DNA of 12,321 bases, taken from CAKSKB01 sp034186235 (GTDB lineage Bacteria > Bacillota > Clostridia > HGM11514). A program made the translations under genes and the position numbers. Below are positions 1 through 6,409 of this stretch, piece after piece. How positions within the stretch are numbered: the first letter of the stretch is position 1; each line of letters opens with the position of its first letter. Under the pieces are notes generated by a model. The model had not been told where the DNA came from. It saw only the letters and a program-made list of their open reading frames with translations, and searched no databases. The stretch is from the NCBI GenBank assembly GCA_034186235.1, contig JAXGBA010000158.1, positions 1 to 12,321 of the forward strand, in the 5' to 3' direction.

Positions 1-5
1 TGCCA

Positions 6-21
6 AGCTTAAATTTAAGCT
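6..21. repeat. 16-bp perfect palindrome downstream of the LCP gene
   Basis: AGCTTAAATTTAAGCT reads the same on both strands and lies about 20 nt past the stop codon of the LCP gene. It is A/T rich, has no loop and is not followed by a T-run on the minus strand, so it is a poor intrinsic terminator. It could be an operator, a weak 3' end structure or chance. No other feature is visible in bases 1-41. Confidence 0.3.
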
Positions 22-41
22 CAGCAGCAATTTCATATTTA

Positions 42-980
42 TTATTTTTTGAATATCTTATCCAGCACGCCGTCCTCATCATCGATAACATATCCGGAAA
101 TCTCATCAACATAATCCGTATACCCCGGTGCAGTAAGCGTTTTGGTGGTTTTAATGTTTTTCGCTTCGGAAGCATATTTTATCGCACGTGCGACCGACAT
201 ATCGGTTTCAACATAGTCGTTGTACACCTTAATGTACTTCTTGGCGTTTTTAATAACGCTCTTTTTGTTTGCAACCTGGTTTACAAAAGCCTTCATAAAT
301 TCCTGCTGAACCTCAACTCTGCCGAGATCCGCATTTGCGTAGCCGCTTCTGAACCTTAAAAGCTGTTCCGCCATGTCGCCGTCAATTTTCTGCTCACCGG
401 CGTCAAGAGCGATATATAAATCCTGCTCGGGGTCGTTGTAATACATATCGCAAGGAACATCAAAATCAATTCCGCCGACCGAATCGACAATGTATCTCAG
501 TCCTTCAAAGTCAACAATGCAGTAGTAATCTATATCCGCACCGATTATTTTTTCAACCTCGCTTACAGCCACATCCGCACCGAAATCCTCTTTGGTGTAA
601 TGATATACGCTGTTAAGCTTCATGGAATATCCGTCCGGTTCGGGATAATTTTTGCACATTTTATCGTATGTTTCATTGTCAACCGTAACAATCGTGTCAC
701 GCGGAATGGAAACGAAGCTCAAAGTTCCGGTTTCCTTGTTGTAACTTCCCGCCATAATCGTGTCAGTTCGTGTTTTTCCCTCATCGGTTCCGAATATAAC
801 AAAATTGGTTTTTTCGGGAACCCCTCCGAACATCTCGTAAAGAAGCCTCGCCGGCTTGTAATAATCGAACTCTCCGTCGTTTGCGGTATCACCGTCAAAA
901 AAAGTGTAGGCAAAGCAGCCAACCGCCGAAAGAGAATATATAATAAGTAAAAAAACCAAAAACCTGAATATTTTTTTCAT
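42..980 (-). CDS. LytR-CpsA-Psr (LCP) family cell-wall glycopolymer ligase
   Basis: A 312-aa protein with one N-terminal membrane helix (about residues 5-27, after MKK) and an extracellular LCP domain. LCP proteins move teichoic acids or capsular polymers from undecaprenyl pyrophosphate onto peptidoglycan. Visible family motifs are FGTDEGKTRTDTIM (R71, D73, which bind the pyrophosphate and metal), SIPRDT (R94, D95), and the late LLRFRSGYANADLGRVEVQQ stretch with R209, R211, D218 and R221. The length is normal for the family. The ATG start is preceded by an AAGGTGGGG ribosome binding site that overlaps the stop codon of mntP, so the two genes are very likely co-transcribed and perhaps translationally coupled. 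Which polymer it attaches cannot be told from sequence. The nearby dlt and ugd genes make a teichoic acid or a uronic-acid-containing polysaccharide reasonable guesses. Confidence 0.93.
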   Translation of the reverse strand: MKKIFRFLVFLLIIYSLSAVGCFAYTFFDGDTANDGEFDYYKPARLLYEMFGGVPEKTNFVIFGTDEGKTRTDTIMAGSYNKETGTLSFVSIPRDTIVTVDNETYDKMCKNYPEPDGYSMKLNSVYHYTKEDFGADVAVSEVEKIIGADIDYYCIVDFEGLRYIVDSVGGIDFDVPCDMYYNDPEQDLYIALDAGEQKIDGDMAEQLLRFRSGYANADLGRVEVQQEFMKAFVNQVANKKSVIKNAKKYIKVYNDYVETDMSVARAIKYASEAKNIKTTKTLTAPGYTDYVDEISGYVIDDEDGVLDKIFKK

Positions 981-992
981 GCGTACCCCACC

Positions 993-1556
993 TTACAGAA
1001 ATGCTTCAACAAGAATTTTAACTCCGAGAAAAATAAGTATAACGCCGCCAAAAAGCTCCGCCTTGGACTTAAAGCGCACACCGAACACATTCCCGACCTT
1101 AACGCCGACGGTAGAAATTAGGAAAGTGGTTGCGCCGATAAGAAGCGCCGCCGGAAACATCTTTGCCGCAGAATCAAACTCAAAAGCGAATGTGACACCG
1201 ACCGCAAGCGCATCAATGCTCGTTGCGACCGCCATAACAAACATATTCTTAACCGAAAGAGAAGCGTCAACATCTTCCTGTTCTCCGCCAAAAGCTTCCC
1301 TTATCATATTTATACCGATAATGCTCAAAAGAACAAAAGCTACCCAGTGGTCAATGCTTGTGATGCATCTTGCAAATGTGCTTGCGAGAAAGTAGCCTGC
1401 CGTTGGCATAATAGTCTGAAAGCTTCCGAACCACAGCCCGACGATTACCGCCTTTGAAAGCGAAATTTTCTTGATCGCAAGCCCCTTACAGACAGAAACC
1501 GCAAATGCGTCCATAGAAAGCCCTAGCGCAAGTAAAAATATTTCCGTTAAATTCAT
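993..1556 (-). CDS. mntP: Manganese efflux pump MntP
   Basis: A 187-aa polytopic membrane protein of the MntP (formerly YebN/DUF204) family, which exports Mn2+ from the cytoplasm. The family signature is repeated, one copy per half: LSMDAFAVSVCKGL (Asp16, at the position known to be needed in E. coli MntP) and ATSIDALAVGVTFAF (Asp115). The GLWFGSFQTIMP segment is also typical. About six hydrophobic segments are visible. I chose the ATG at 1556 because MNL...LSMDAFAV is the usual start of the family. An in-frame TTG one codon upstream (1559) sits at a slightly better distance from the AAGGA site, so it is not excluded. It is the first gene of an apparent mntP-LCP operon. The promoter leaves a leader of only about 20 nt, so regulation by a long Mn2+ riboswitch is not expected. 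Confidence 0.94.
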   Translation of the reverse strand: MNLTEIFLLALGLSMDAFAVSVCKGLAIKKISLSKAVIVGLWFGSFQTIMPTAGYFLASTFARCITSIDHWVAFVLLSIIGINMIREAFGGEQEDVDASLSVKNMFVMAVATSIDALAVGVTFAFEFDSAAKMFPAALLIGATTFLISTVGVKVGNVFGVRFKSKAELFGGVILIFLGVKILVEAFL

Positions 1557-1582
1557 CAAATTATCATTCCTTCCATTTGCCT

Positions 1583-1611
1583 ATTATATACTTAATATAT
1601 ATGTTTGTCAA
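1583..1611 (-). promoter_or_regulatory. Sigma-A-type promoter for mntP-LCP operon
   Basis: On the minus strand, TTGACA (1606-1611) and TATAAT (1583-1588) are separated by exactly 17 bp. Both boxes match consensus. The expected start point is near 1576, giving a leader of about 20 nt before the mntP ATG. Confidence 0.82.
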
Positions 1612-1628
1612 GTTTTTTCAATGATTTA

Positions 1629-1657
1629 TTGACAGTTTGTAATCATAGTGTTATAAT
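1629..1657 (+). promoter_or_regulatory. Sigma-A-type promoter for paaK-ACT operon
   Basis: TTGACA (1629-1634), 17-bp spacer and TATAAT (1652-1657), with an extended -10 TG at 1649-1650. It is divergent from the mntP promoter, with 17 bp between the two -35 boxes. The expected start point is near 1664, about 30 nt before the ATG. A small inverted repeat, TCAAT-N5-ATTGA (1618-1632), overlaps the -35 box and could be an operator or chance. Confidence 0.83.
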
Positions 1658-1693
1658 AAAGATATAGAATACAGTAGCGAAAGGAAGTTGACA

Positions 1694-3001
1694 ATGGAAA
1701 GATACTATCAACCCGAAATTGAATGTGCGTCAAGAGAGAAAATCCAAGCACTGCAGGATGAAAGACTTGCCGCACAGGTAAAGCATGTTTACGAAAATGT
1801 GCCTTATTACAGAAAAAAAATGGAAGATAAAGGCGTAACGCCGGACGATGTAAAATCAACGAAGGATTTGTATAAGCTTCCTTTTTTGTCGAAAGCCGAC
1901 CTTCGCGACGAATACCCGTTCGGGATGCTCGCCGTACCTCTTAAAGACTGCGTAAGAATACATTCCACGAGCGGAACAACAGGTAAAAGAGTTGTTGCGT
2001 TTTATACGCAGCACGATATTGACCTATGGGACGACTGTTGCGCAAGGGCTATTGTCGCAGCCGGCGGAACTGCTGATGATGTTTGTCAGGTTGCATACGG
2101 ATACGGGCTTTTTACAGGCGGCGCCGGGCTTAACGGCGGCTCTCATAAGGTAGGCTGCCTGACGCTCCCTATGTCCTCGGGCAATACCGAACGCCAGATT
2201 GGTTTTATGCGCGATTTGGGTTCCACAATTCTATGCTGTACACCGTCGTATGCGGCGTATATAGGCGAAACTCTACACGAAATGGGTCTGACGCCAGATG
2301 ATATAAAGCTCAAAGCCGGAATATTCGGCGCAGAACCGTGGACCGAGGAAATGCGCCGGGATATTGAAAAATCACTCGGCATTAAGGCGTATGATATTTA
2401 CGGGCTTACCGAAACAAGCGGCCCCGGCGTAGCATTCGAATGCAGCGAGCAGCGCGGAATGCACATAAACGAAGACCATTTTATCGCCGAAATAATTGAC
2501 CCCGATACGGGCGAAGTGCTCCCGGAAGGCGAAAAAGGCGAGCTTGTTTTCACAAGCATAACCAAACAGGCATTTCCGCTTTTGAGATATAGGACAAGGG
2601 ATATATGTGTTTTAACAAGAGAAAAATGCTCCTGCGGCAGAACATTCGTAAGAATGGCAAAGCCTATGGGCCGCTCCGATGACATGATGATTATAAGAGG
2701 CGTAAATGTGTTCCCGTCCCAGATTGAAACTGTTCTGCTTGAACAGGGCTACACCCCGAATTATCAGATTCTGGTTGACAGAGTGAATAATACCGACACG
2801 CTTGACATTAATGTTGAAATCACATCGGAACAGCTCTCCGATACCGTAAAGGAACTCTCGATTAAAGAAAAAGCGCTTGCGTCCGCAATGAAGACCATGC
2901 TCGGAATTAACCCGAAGGTACATCTTGTCCCTGCAAAGAGCATAGAACGAAGCGAAGGCAAAGCAAAGAGAGTTATAGATAAAAGAAAACTTATTGATTA
3001 A
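1694..3001 (+). CDS. paaK: Phenylacetate-CoA ligase (PaaK-type, AMP-forming)
   Basis: A 435-aa adenylate-forming enzyme that joins an aryl acetate to CoA with ATP. The PaaK-type P-loop is clear: HSTSGTTGKRV near residues 90-100. It is followed by the CQVAYGYGLFTGGAGLNGG stretch, FGAEPWTEEMRRD, the A5-like YDIYGLTETSGPG and RYRTRDI. The C-terminal domain begins around RSDDMMIIRGVNVFP and ends near SEGKAKRV. The length is typical. The start is the ATG at 1694, with GGAAG 6 nt upstream. An in-frame TTG two codons earlier is too close to that site. The gene is followed 14 nt later by a tandem-ACT protein, a pairing common in anaerobes, where the ligase may recycle phenylacetate or indoleacetate from amino-acid fermentation. 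The true substrate is not visible from sequence, and no indolepyruvate oxidoreductase genes lie in the window. Confidence 0.92.
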   Translation: MERYYQPEIECASREKIQALQDERLAAQVKHVYENVPYYRKKMEDKGVTPDDVKSTKDLYKLPFLSKADLRDEYPFGMLAVPLKDCVRIHSTSGTTGKRVVAFYTQHDIDLWDDCCARAIVAAGGTADDVCQVAYGYGLFTGGAGLNGGSHKVGCLTLPMSSGNTERQIGFMRDLGSTILCCTPSYAAYIGETLHEMGLTPDDIKLKAGIFGAEPWTEEMRRDIEKSLGIKAYDIYGLTETSGPGVAFECSEQRGMHINEDHFIAEIIDPDTGEVLPEGEKGELVFTSITKQAFPLLRYRTRDICVLTREKCSCGRTFVRMAKPMGRSDDMMIIRGVNVFPSQIETVLLEQGYTPNYQILVDRVNNTDTLDINVEITSEQLSDTVKELSIKEKALASAMKTMLGINPKVHLVPAKSIERSEGKAKRVIDKRKLID

Positions 3002-3015
3002 CGGAGGCGAAAACT

Positions 3016-3438
3016 ATGATTAAACAAATCTCGATTTTTCTGGAAAACAAAACGGGCGCCCTCGGTGATGTTGTGAAATTCATGGCCGAGAACGGTATAA
3101 ACCTTCGTGCGCTGTCGATTGCGGACACGGAGGATTTCGGAATACTCCGCATTATTACCGATGAGCCTGACAGCACAATCGGCAAAATAAAAGATGCCGG
3201 ATATTCCGCAAAACTTACCGATGTTATGGCGGTTGAAATCGACGACAAACCCGGAAGCTTTTCCGGAATTGTTGAAATTCTTGCAGCAGCCGGTATCTCG
3301 ATTGAGTACACTTATGCGTTTCTTTCCCACAAAAAGGAGCGTGCGTGTATGATAATCCGAGCGGATGATTCCGCTGCGGCAAATGATTTGCTCATTAAAT
3401 CGGGCGTCACGGTATCTTCCCAAAACGATTTATTTTAA
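3016..3438 (+). CDS. Tandem ACT-domain protein, paired with paaK
   Basis: A 140-aa cytoplasmic protein made of two ACT domains (about residues 3-68 and 71-138). Each begins with the usual strand-helix pattern: ISIFLENKTGALGDVVKFM with GINLRAL, and VEIDDKPGSFSGIVEIL with GISIEYTYAF. ACT domains bind amino acids or related small ligands and regulate enzymes. There is no catalytic domain and no DNA-binding domain, so this is probably a stand-alone sensor or regulator. It follows the phenylacetate-CoA ligase in the same operon, with an ACGGAGG ribosome binding site directly after the ligase stop codon. A ligand such as phenylalanine or another aromatic amino acid is plausible from this context but not shown. 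Confidence 0.9.
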   Translation: MIKQISIFLENKTGALGDVVKFMAENGINLRALSIADTEDFGILRIITDEPDSTIGKIKDAGYSAKLTDVMAVEIDDKPGSFSGIVEILAAAGISIEYTYAFLSHKKERACMIIRADDSAAANDLLIKSGVTVSSQNDLF

Positions 3439-3445
3439 AATACCG

Positions 3446-3480
3446 AAATCCGGGGTTTCGAAAGCCCCGGATTTTATTTT
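3446..3480 (+). terminator. Intrinsic terminator of the paaK-ACT operon, possibly bidirectional
   Basis: A 10-bp perfect stem (AAATCCGGGG at 3446-3455 with CCCCGGATTT at 3465-3474) closes a loop of TTTCGAAAG and is followed by TTTTATTTT. It starts 7 nt after the ACT gene stop. The converging glycosylase gene ends at 3474, so the hairpin also follows its stop codon. The T-run on that side (CGGTATTTT) is weaker, so minus-strand termination is less sure. Confidence 0.9.
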
Positions 3481-3947
3481 ACAATTTTCCACGCATCAAT
3501 CAGCTTTGCCAAACTCCATGCGGCGTTTGCCGGAGATGTCGAAGGAAGGCATATCGCAGCCCTCCCTGTTTTTTTATATTGATATTTGATATAATACTTT
3601 TCTGCGGTTTTTCCGTTCACGAAAACGCATTTTATATCCGCAGCGTTAAAAATCAGTGATAAATCATTCGGAACAGCCGATTTAATAGAACTGTCCGCAC
3701 TGCCAGAAATCTCACAGCTTTTTATGACATCCCACAGAGCGATGCCGTTTTCAAGCAAAAACTCACGCTTTTCATCGATTGTCTGCGGAACCGCACACCC
3801 GAAAACCGCCGCCATAACCTTCCAGAAACGGTTTTGAGGATGACCGTAGAAAAAACGCTGTTCTCTTGACTTCACCGAAGGAAAGCTGCCGAGAATCAGA
3901 ATTTTTGAATTACCGTCGTAAACCGGCGGAAAAGGATGCAGAATCAT
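3474..3947 (-). CDS. Hypoxanthine/uracil-DNA glycosylase (UDG superfamily, family 6-like)
   Basis: A 157-aa protein of the uracil-DNA glycosylase superfamily, subgroup often called DNA-deoxyinosine glycosylase. These enzymes remove deaminated bases such as hypoxanthine from DNA in base-excision repair. Visible motifs are HPFPPVYD, ILILGSFPS, the hallmark YGHPQNRFW (Asn39 on this start), LWDVI, a later CVFVNG (Asn111) and CLPSTSPANA near the C-terminus. The ATG at 3947 is chosen because AAGGAT lies 6 nt upstream. An ATG at 3962, overlapping the gene before it and with GGAAG 8 nt upstream, is also possible. The gene starts 4 nt after the stop of the dltX-like gene, and its ribosome binding site lies inside that gene's last codons, so it is the last gene of the dlt transcript. 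A direct role in envelope modification is unlikely. Co-transcription may be incidental. Confidence 0.87.
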   Translation of the reverse strand: MILHPFPPVYDGNSKILILGSFPSVKSREQRFFYGHPQNRFWKVMAAVFGCAVPQTIDEKREFLLENGIALWDVIKSCEISGSADSSIKSAVPNDLSLIFNAADIKCVFVNGKTAEKYYIKYQYKKTGRAAICLPSTSPANAAWSLAKLIDAWKIVK

Positions 3948-3951
3948 AATT

Positions 3952-4059
3952 CTATCCTTCATACACAAAGCTTCCGTGACCGGTATAAAAAATCATGATA
4001 AGCGCAAGCATAGCCGCAAAAACCAGCACTGTAAAAAACACTGACAAAAACTTTTTCAT
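3952..4059 (-). CDS. dltX: DltX-like 35-aa membrane microprotein
   Basis: A 35-codon gene between the DltD-like gene and the glycosylase. The ATG at 4059 is preceded by GGGAG at 8 nt. The product begins MKKFLSVFFTVLVF and forms a single hydrophobic helix (about residues 4-24). The lysines at the front place the C-terminus outside the cell. The tail reads FYTGHGSFVYEG. DltX proteins of Gram-positive dlt operons are about 40-50 aa with one helix and a C-terminal F-[IV]-Y motif of the GSFIYNEF kind. The Tyr has been proposed as the acceptor that carries D-Ala from the MBOAT DltB to DltD. The SFVY match, the topology, the size and the position beside dltB and dltD support the call. It is shorter than usual and ends two residues after the Tyr. 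The short match cannot by itself prove homology. Confidence 0.68.
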   Translation of the reverse strand: MKKFLSVFFTVLVFAAMLALIMIFYTGHGSFVYEG

Positions 4060-4064
4060 AATAA

Positions 4065-4952
4065 TTACTCCCGTGTAAGAAATTCATCAAGCTTTTCAGT
4101 AAAATACGGAGCACCCTTTTCATAATCGAGGTGACCGATATCGTAAAAATACTCAATCGGAACTTCGTTCATCATGTCATAAACTTCAATATTGTTTTCG
4201 GCAAAAACGCTGTCAGCAGTGGATTTGACTTCTTTCGCAAAATCGTATACCGGAATTTTCGGGTTCCACGGACTCCAGACAGCCCTGAGCCTTATGCCGT
4301 TTTTATCGCAGTATTTTATCAGCTTTTTCAAATCGGCAAAGTTTTTCGAACAGTCCTTTGAAACCGTGCAGCTGCCGTAATCTTTAAGCATTTTTTGTTC
4401 GCTTTCTTTGAGTTCCGCATCCGAAAGCGCACCTATGGAATAATACTTGTCGGCGTCCTTATACTGCGGCTTAGAAACGGCATGCTTACCGTCAAGAACA
4501 TTATCGATTCCCTCATCGAAAAGCGGATAAATCCTGTCCCTTTCAAAATAAATATAGTGCTGATACCACTTTTTGTGCCACAGATAAGAAGGGTTGGTTT
4601 TCAAGCCGTCGTAAAACGAGATATCGTTAAGTATAAGCACCAAATCGCTTCCGATATCAATACAGTTCTTAGAAAGCATTTCGTATATATCCGAAACCGT
4701 ACCATAGCAGATTCCGGCATTGATATATCCACTTTGCGAAAGTTGCTCATTAAACGAATTAATTGCAATTGAACTGCCGAAAACGACCTTGTCCCAGGTT
4801 TTTTCGGGATGCTTAAGTTCAGTAACCTCAAAATCATTTTTCTCAAAATACGGAGAGTATTTAAGCGGGTCAATATGAGTCAGAATCAAATCCGACGCAA
4901 TCCAGATAACTATAAGCAAAAAGAGCACGGGATGAAGCTTATTTATTTTCAT
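4065..4952 (-). CDS. dltD: Short DltD-like SGNH-type esterase/acyltransferase
   Basis: A 295-aa protein with one N-terminal membrane helix (about residues 7-25) and an extracellular SGNH-hydrolase-like domain. DltD acts at the outer face of the membrane in the last step of teichoic acid D-alanylation. The nucleophile motif is VVFGSSIAI (Ser61 by alignment with the G-x-S of SGNH enzymes), and the Asp/His pair is in YDIGHLDYEKG (Asp271, His274), equivalent to the D-x-x-H of DltD. The protein is about 100 residues shorter than typical Firmicute DltD, so it is a divergent form. The start overlaps the MBOAT stop as ATGA, which suggests translational coupling. An in-frame TTG two codons upstream is less likely. 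The DltX-like gene follows within 6 nt. Confidence 0.85.
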   Translation of the reverse strand: MKINKLHPVLFLLIVIWIASDLILTHIDPLKYSPYFEKNDFEVTELKHPEKTWDKVVFGSSIAINSFNEQLSQSGYINAGICYGTVSDIYEMLSKNCIDIGSDLVLILNDISFYDGLKTNPSYLWHKKWYQHYIYFERDRIYPLFDEGIDNVLDGKHAVSKPQYKDADKYYSIGALSDAELKESEQKMLKDYGSCTVSKDCSKNFADLKKLIKYCDKNGIRLRAVWSPWNPKIPVYDFAKEVKSTADSVFAENNIEVYDMMNEVPIEYFYDIGHLDYEKGAPYFTEKLDEFLTRE

Positions 4953-6106
4953 GACCAAATCACCAACCCTTTAAGCACGGTTATAACCTTGTCAGGTTCG
5001 AGGTAAAAAAGCAGAGCATTTACCGCAAAGAAGAAGTTGACAAGCGCACACCTTGCAATATATTTGGACTTTTTTTCTTTTCTGACATTGAATGTCGAAA
5101 GAGAAAAAATATTTTCAATCACAAGGAAAAGCCCCATGTATATTCCGCTTATTAAAGTTATGAGCGTAAATTCATGCCAGAGGCTCATAACAATCATGGT
5201 TATAAACCCTATGAGAGCAGACTGATATTTATTGAGTTTTTTACCCTTGACAACAACCAGAATATGTTCTCTTATCCAGTCACTAAGCGTCACATGCCAT
5301 TTTCTCCAAAACTGCGTAAAGCTTGCGGCGGTCCAGGGCTTTTTAAAGTTTTCCGGAACCTTCATTGAAGCAAGCGCACCTACCCCGACCGCCATATCGC
5401 TGTAACCGGACATATCGATGTAAAGCAGCAGATACGAAAGAACAATAACGCCGAGTGACACAAGGGTATTCTGCTGTTTTATAAGCAATACCCTGTCCAT
5501 AATTCTTGTAAAAACCACAACCAGCACAACTTTTTTGAACATACCGGTAATAAATCTTTTAATGCCGTATTCAAGACCGTCTGCCGTGAGCGGCTTGATT
5601 GAATTGAATGCCGGCACAAAATCGCGGAATCTGAAAATCGGGCCTGCCGTGAACACCGGGAAAAACAGAATAAAATTTGCGTAATCCAAAAGTTTTATTG
5701 TTTCATCGGTATAATAGGCGTAGAAAAGTGCGTCAACGGCTTTCAGCATATTGTACGAGAAGCCCAAAAGCAGAAACACCTTGCCGAAAACAAAGCTTAC
5801 ATCAAAAGAACGGTACAGCAAAAGCGGCGATATATAAAGCACAATAAGGCAAACAAATATCGCTTTTCTGAACATTCTAATTTTCGGCATAAGCCTTATA
5901 AACACATATGTCAGCAAAACATAAATGAGATAGAAAACGCAAAGCTCCCATGAAGATTTGTACAGCACGATTATGTTTATAATAATGCTGTAGGGTTTGA
6001 AAGCCTTTGCGGCAATCCCGGTTTTGCCCATAGCAAACAGACCGATTACATAAAAAACGAGCGCAATCGATACCGTAATGAGCATTTTCCCCTGCAAAAA
6101 CCACAT
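4949..6106 (-). CDS. dltB: DltB-like MBOAT acyltransferase
   Basis: A 385-aa polytopic membrane protein of the membrane-bound O-acyltransferase family. DltB takes the aminoacyl group from DltC inside the cell and passes it across the membrane. Family hallmarks are FFPVFTAGPIFRFRDF (about 148-163), YIDMSGYSDMAVGVG (229-243), FKKPWTAASFTQFWRKWH (254-271) and VMSLWHEF with the expected catalytic His311. Around ten hydrophobic segments are visible, and the length is usual for DltB. The ATG is preceded by AAGGAG at 8 nt, and that site overlaps the end of the carrier protein gene. The general MBOAT motifs are shared with AlgI and PatA-type O-acetyltransferases, but the neighbouring adenylating enzymes, carrier, DltD-like and DltX-like genes favour a DltB role. 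Confidence 0.91.
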   Translation of the reverse strand: MWFLQGKMLITVSIALVFYVIGLFAMGKTGIAAKAFKPYSIIINIIVLYKSSWELCVFYLIYVLLTYVFIRLMPKIRMFRKAIFVCLIVLYISPLLLYRSFDVSFVFGKVFLLLGFSYNMLKAVDALFYAYYTDETIKLLDYANFILFFPVFTAGPIFRFRDFVPAFNSIKPLTADGLEYGIKRFITGMFKKVVLVVVFTRIMDRVLLIKQQNTLVSLGVIVLSYLLLYIDMSGYSDMAVGVGALASMKVPENFKKPWTAASFTQFWRKWHVTLSDWIREHILVVVKGKKLNKYQSALIGFITMIVMSLWHEFTLITLISGIYMGLFLVIENIFSLSTFNVRKEKKSKYIARCALVNFFFAVNALLFYLEPDKVITVLKGLVIWS

Positions 6107-6118
6107 ACAGAAAACTCC

Positions 6119-6370
6119 TTATTCTTTTTCGCTGAGTTTCTGATTAACAACAGCCGCAATTTCCTCAACGGTATTCATGGGATATTTCATGAGGTCCTTC
6201 TGCGTAATCTGAATATCAAATTCCTTCTCGATGTACATAACGATAGTTGTAGCGCCGAGGGAATCAACAAAACCGCTGTCAAAAAGATGAATGTCGTTTG
6301 AAAAATCGGGATCATCGCCTATTTCAAACTCGTTTCTGATATAGCTTTCGATTTTTTCTTCTACTGTCAT
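6119..6370 (-). CDS. dltC: DltC-like aminoacyl carrier protein
   Basis: An 83-aa acyl-carrier-type protein. The site for 4'-phosphopantetheine is Ser37 in LFDSGFVDSLGA, close to the LFETGLLDSM of DltC. The helix that follows (VMYIEKEFDIQIT) is also typical. It would accept the activated amino acid from a DltA-type enzyme and hand it to the MBOAT. I chose the ATG at 6370, with GGAG 6 nt upstream. An upstream in-frame TTG overlaps that ribosome binding site. It is the only carrier protein in the operon and must therefore serve all three adenylating enzymes unless another lies elsewhere in the genome. It is separated from the upstream enzyme gene by 39 nt holding a hairpin, the only real gap inside the operon. 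Confidence 0.89.
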   Translation of the reverse strand: MTVEEKIESYIRNEFEIGDDPDFSNDIHLFDSGFVDSLGATTIVMYIEKEFDIQITQKDLMKYPMNTVEEIAAVVNQKLSEKE

Positions 6371-6384
6371 AATAATCTCCAATC

Positions 6385-6401
6385 TGCCGCATCATGCGGC
6401 A
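6385..6401 (-). promoter_or_regulatory. Intercistronic hairpin upstream of dltC
   Basis: TGCCGCATCATGCGGCA forms a 6-bp GC-rich stem with a 5-nt loop (up to 8 bp if drawn tight). It lies between the stop of the third adenylating enzyme and the ribosome binding site of the carrier gene. There is no T-run after it, so it does not look like a terminator. It may protect the 5' end of a processed dltCBDX message or mark a processing site, which would raise the carrier above the enzymes. Confidence 0.5.
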
Positions 6402-6409
6402 TTTAATAT

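Noticed and set aside
6..21. Terminator of the mntP-LCP operon
   Set aside because: The palindrome is A/T rich with no loop and no T-run after it. The real terminator may lie outside the window.
1557..1605. A manganese riboswitch (yybP-ykoY type) ahead of mntP
   Set aside because: The promoter leaves a leader of only about 20 nt, far too short for that RNA.
1618..1632. Inverted repeat TCAAT-N5-ATTGA overlapping the paaK -35 box as an operator
   Set aside because: Five A/T-rich base pairs are expected by chance in such a region. Kept only as a note in the promoter entry.
6385..6401. Rho-independent terminator between the third adenylating gene and dltC
   Set aside because: The stem is not followed by a T-run on the transcribed strand, and the downstream gene clearly belongs to the same operon.
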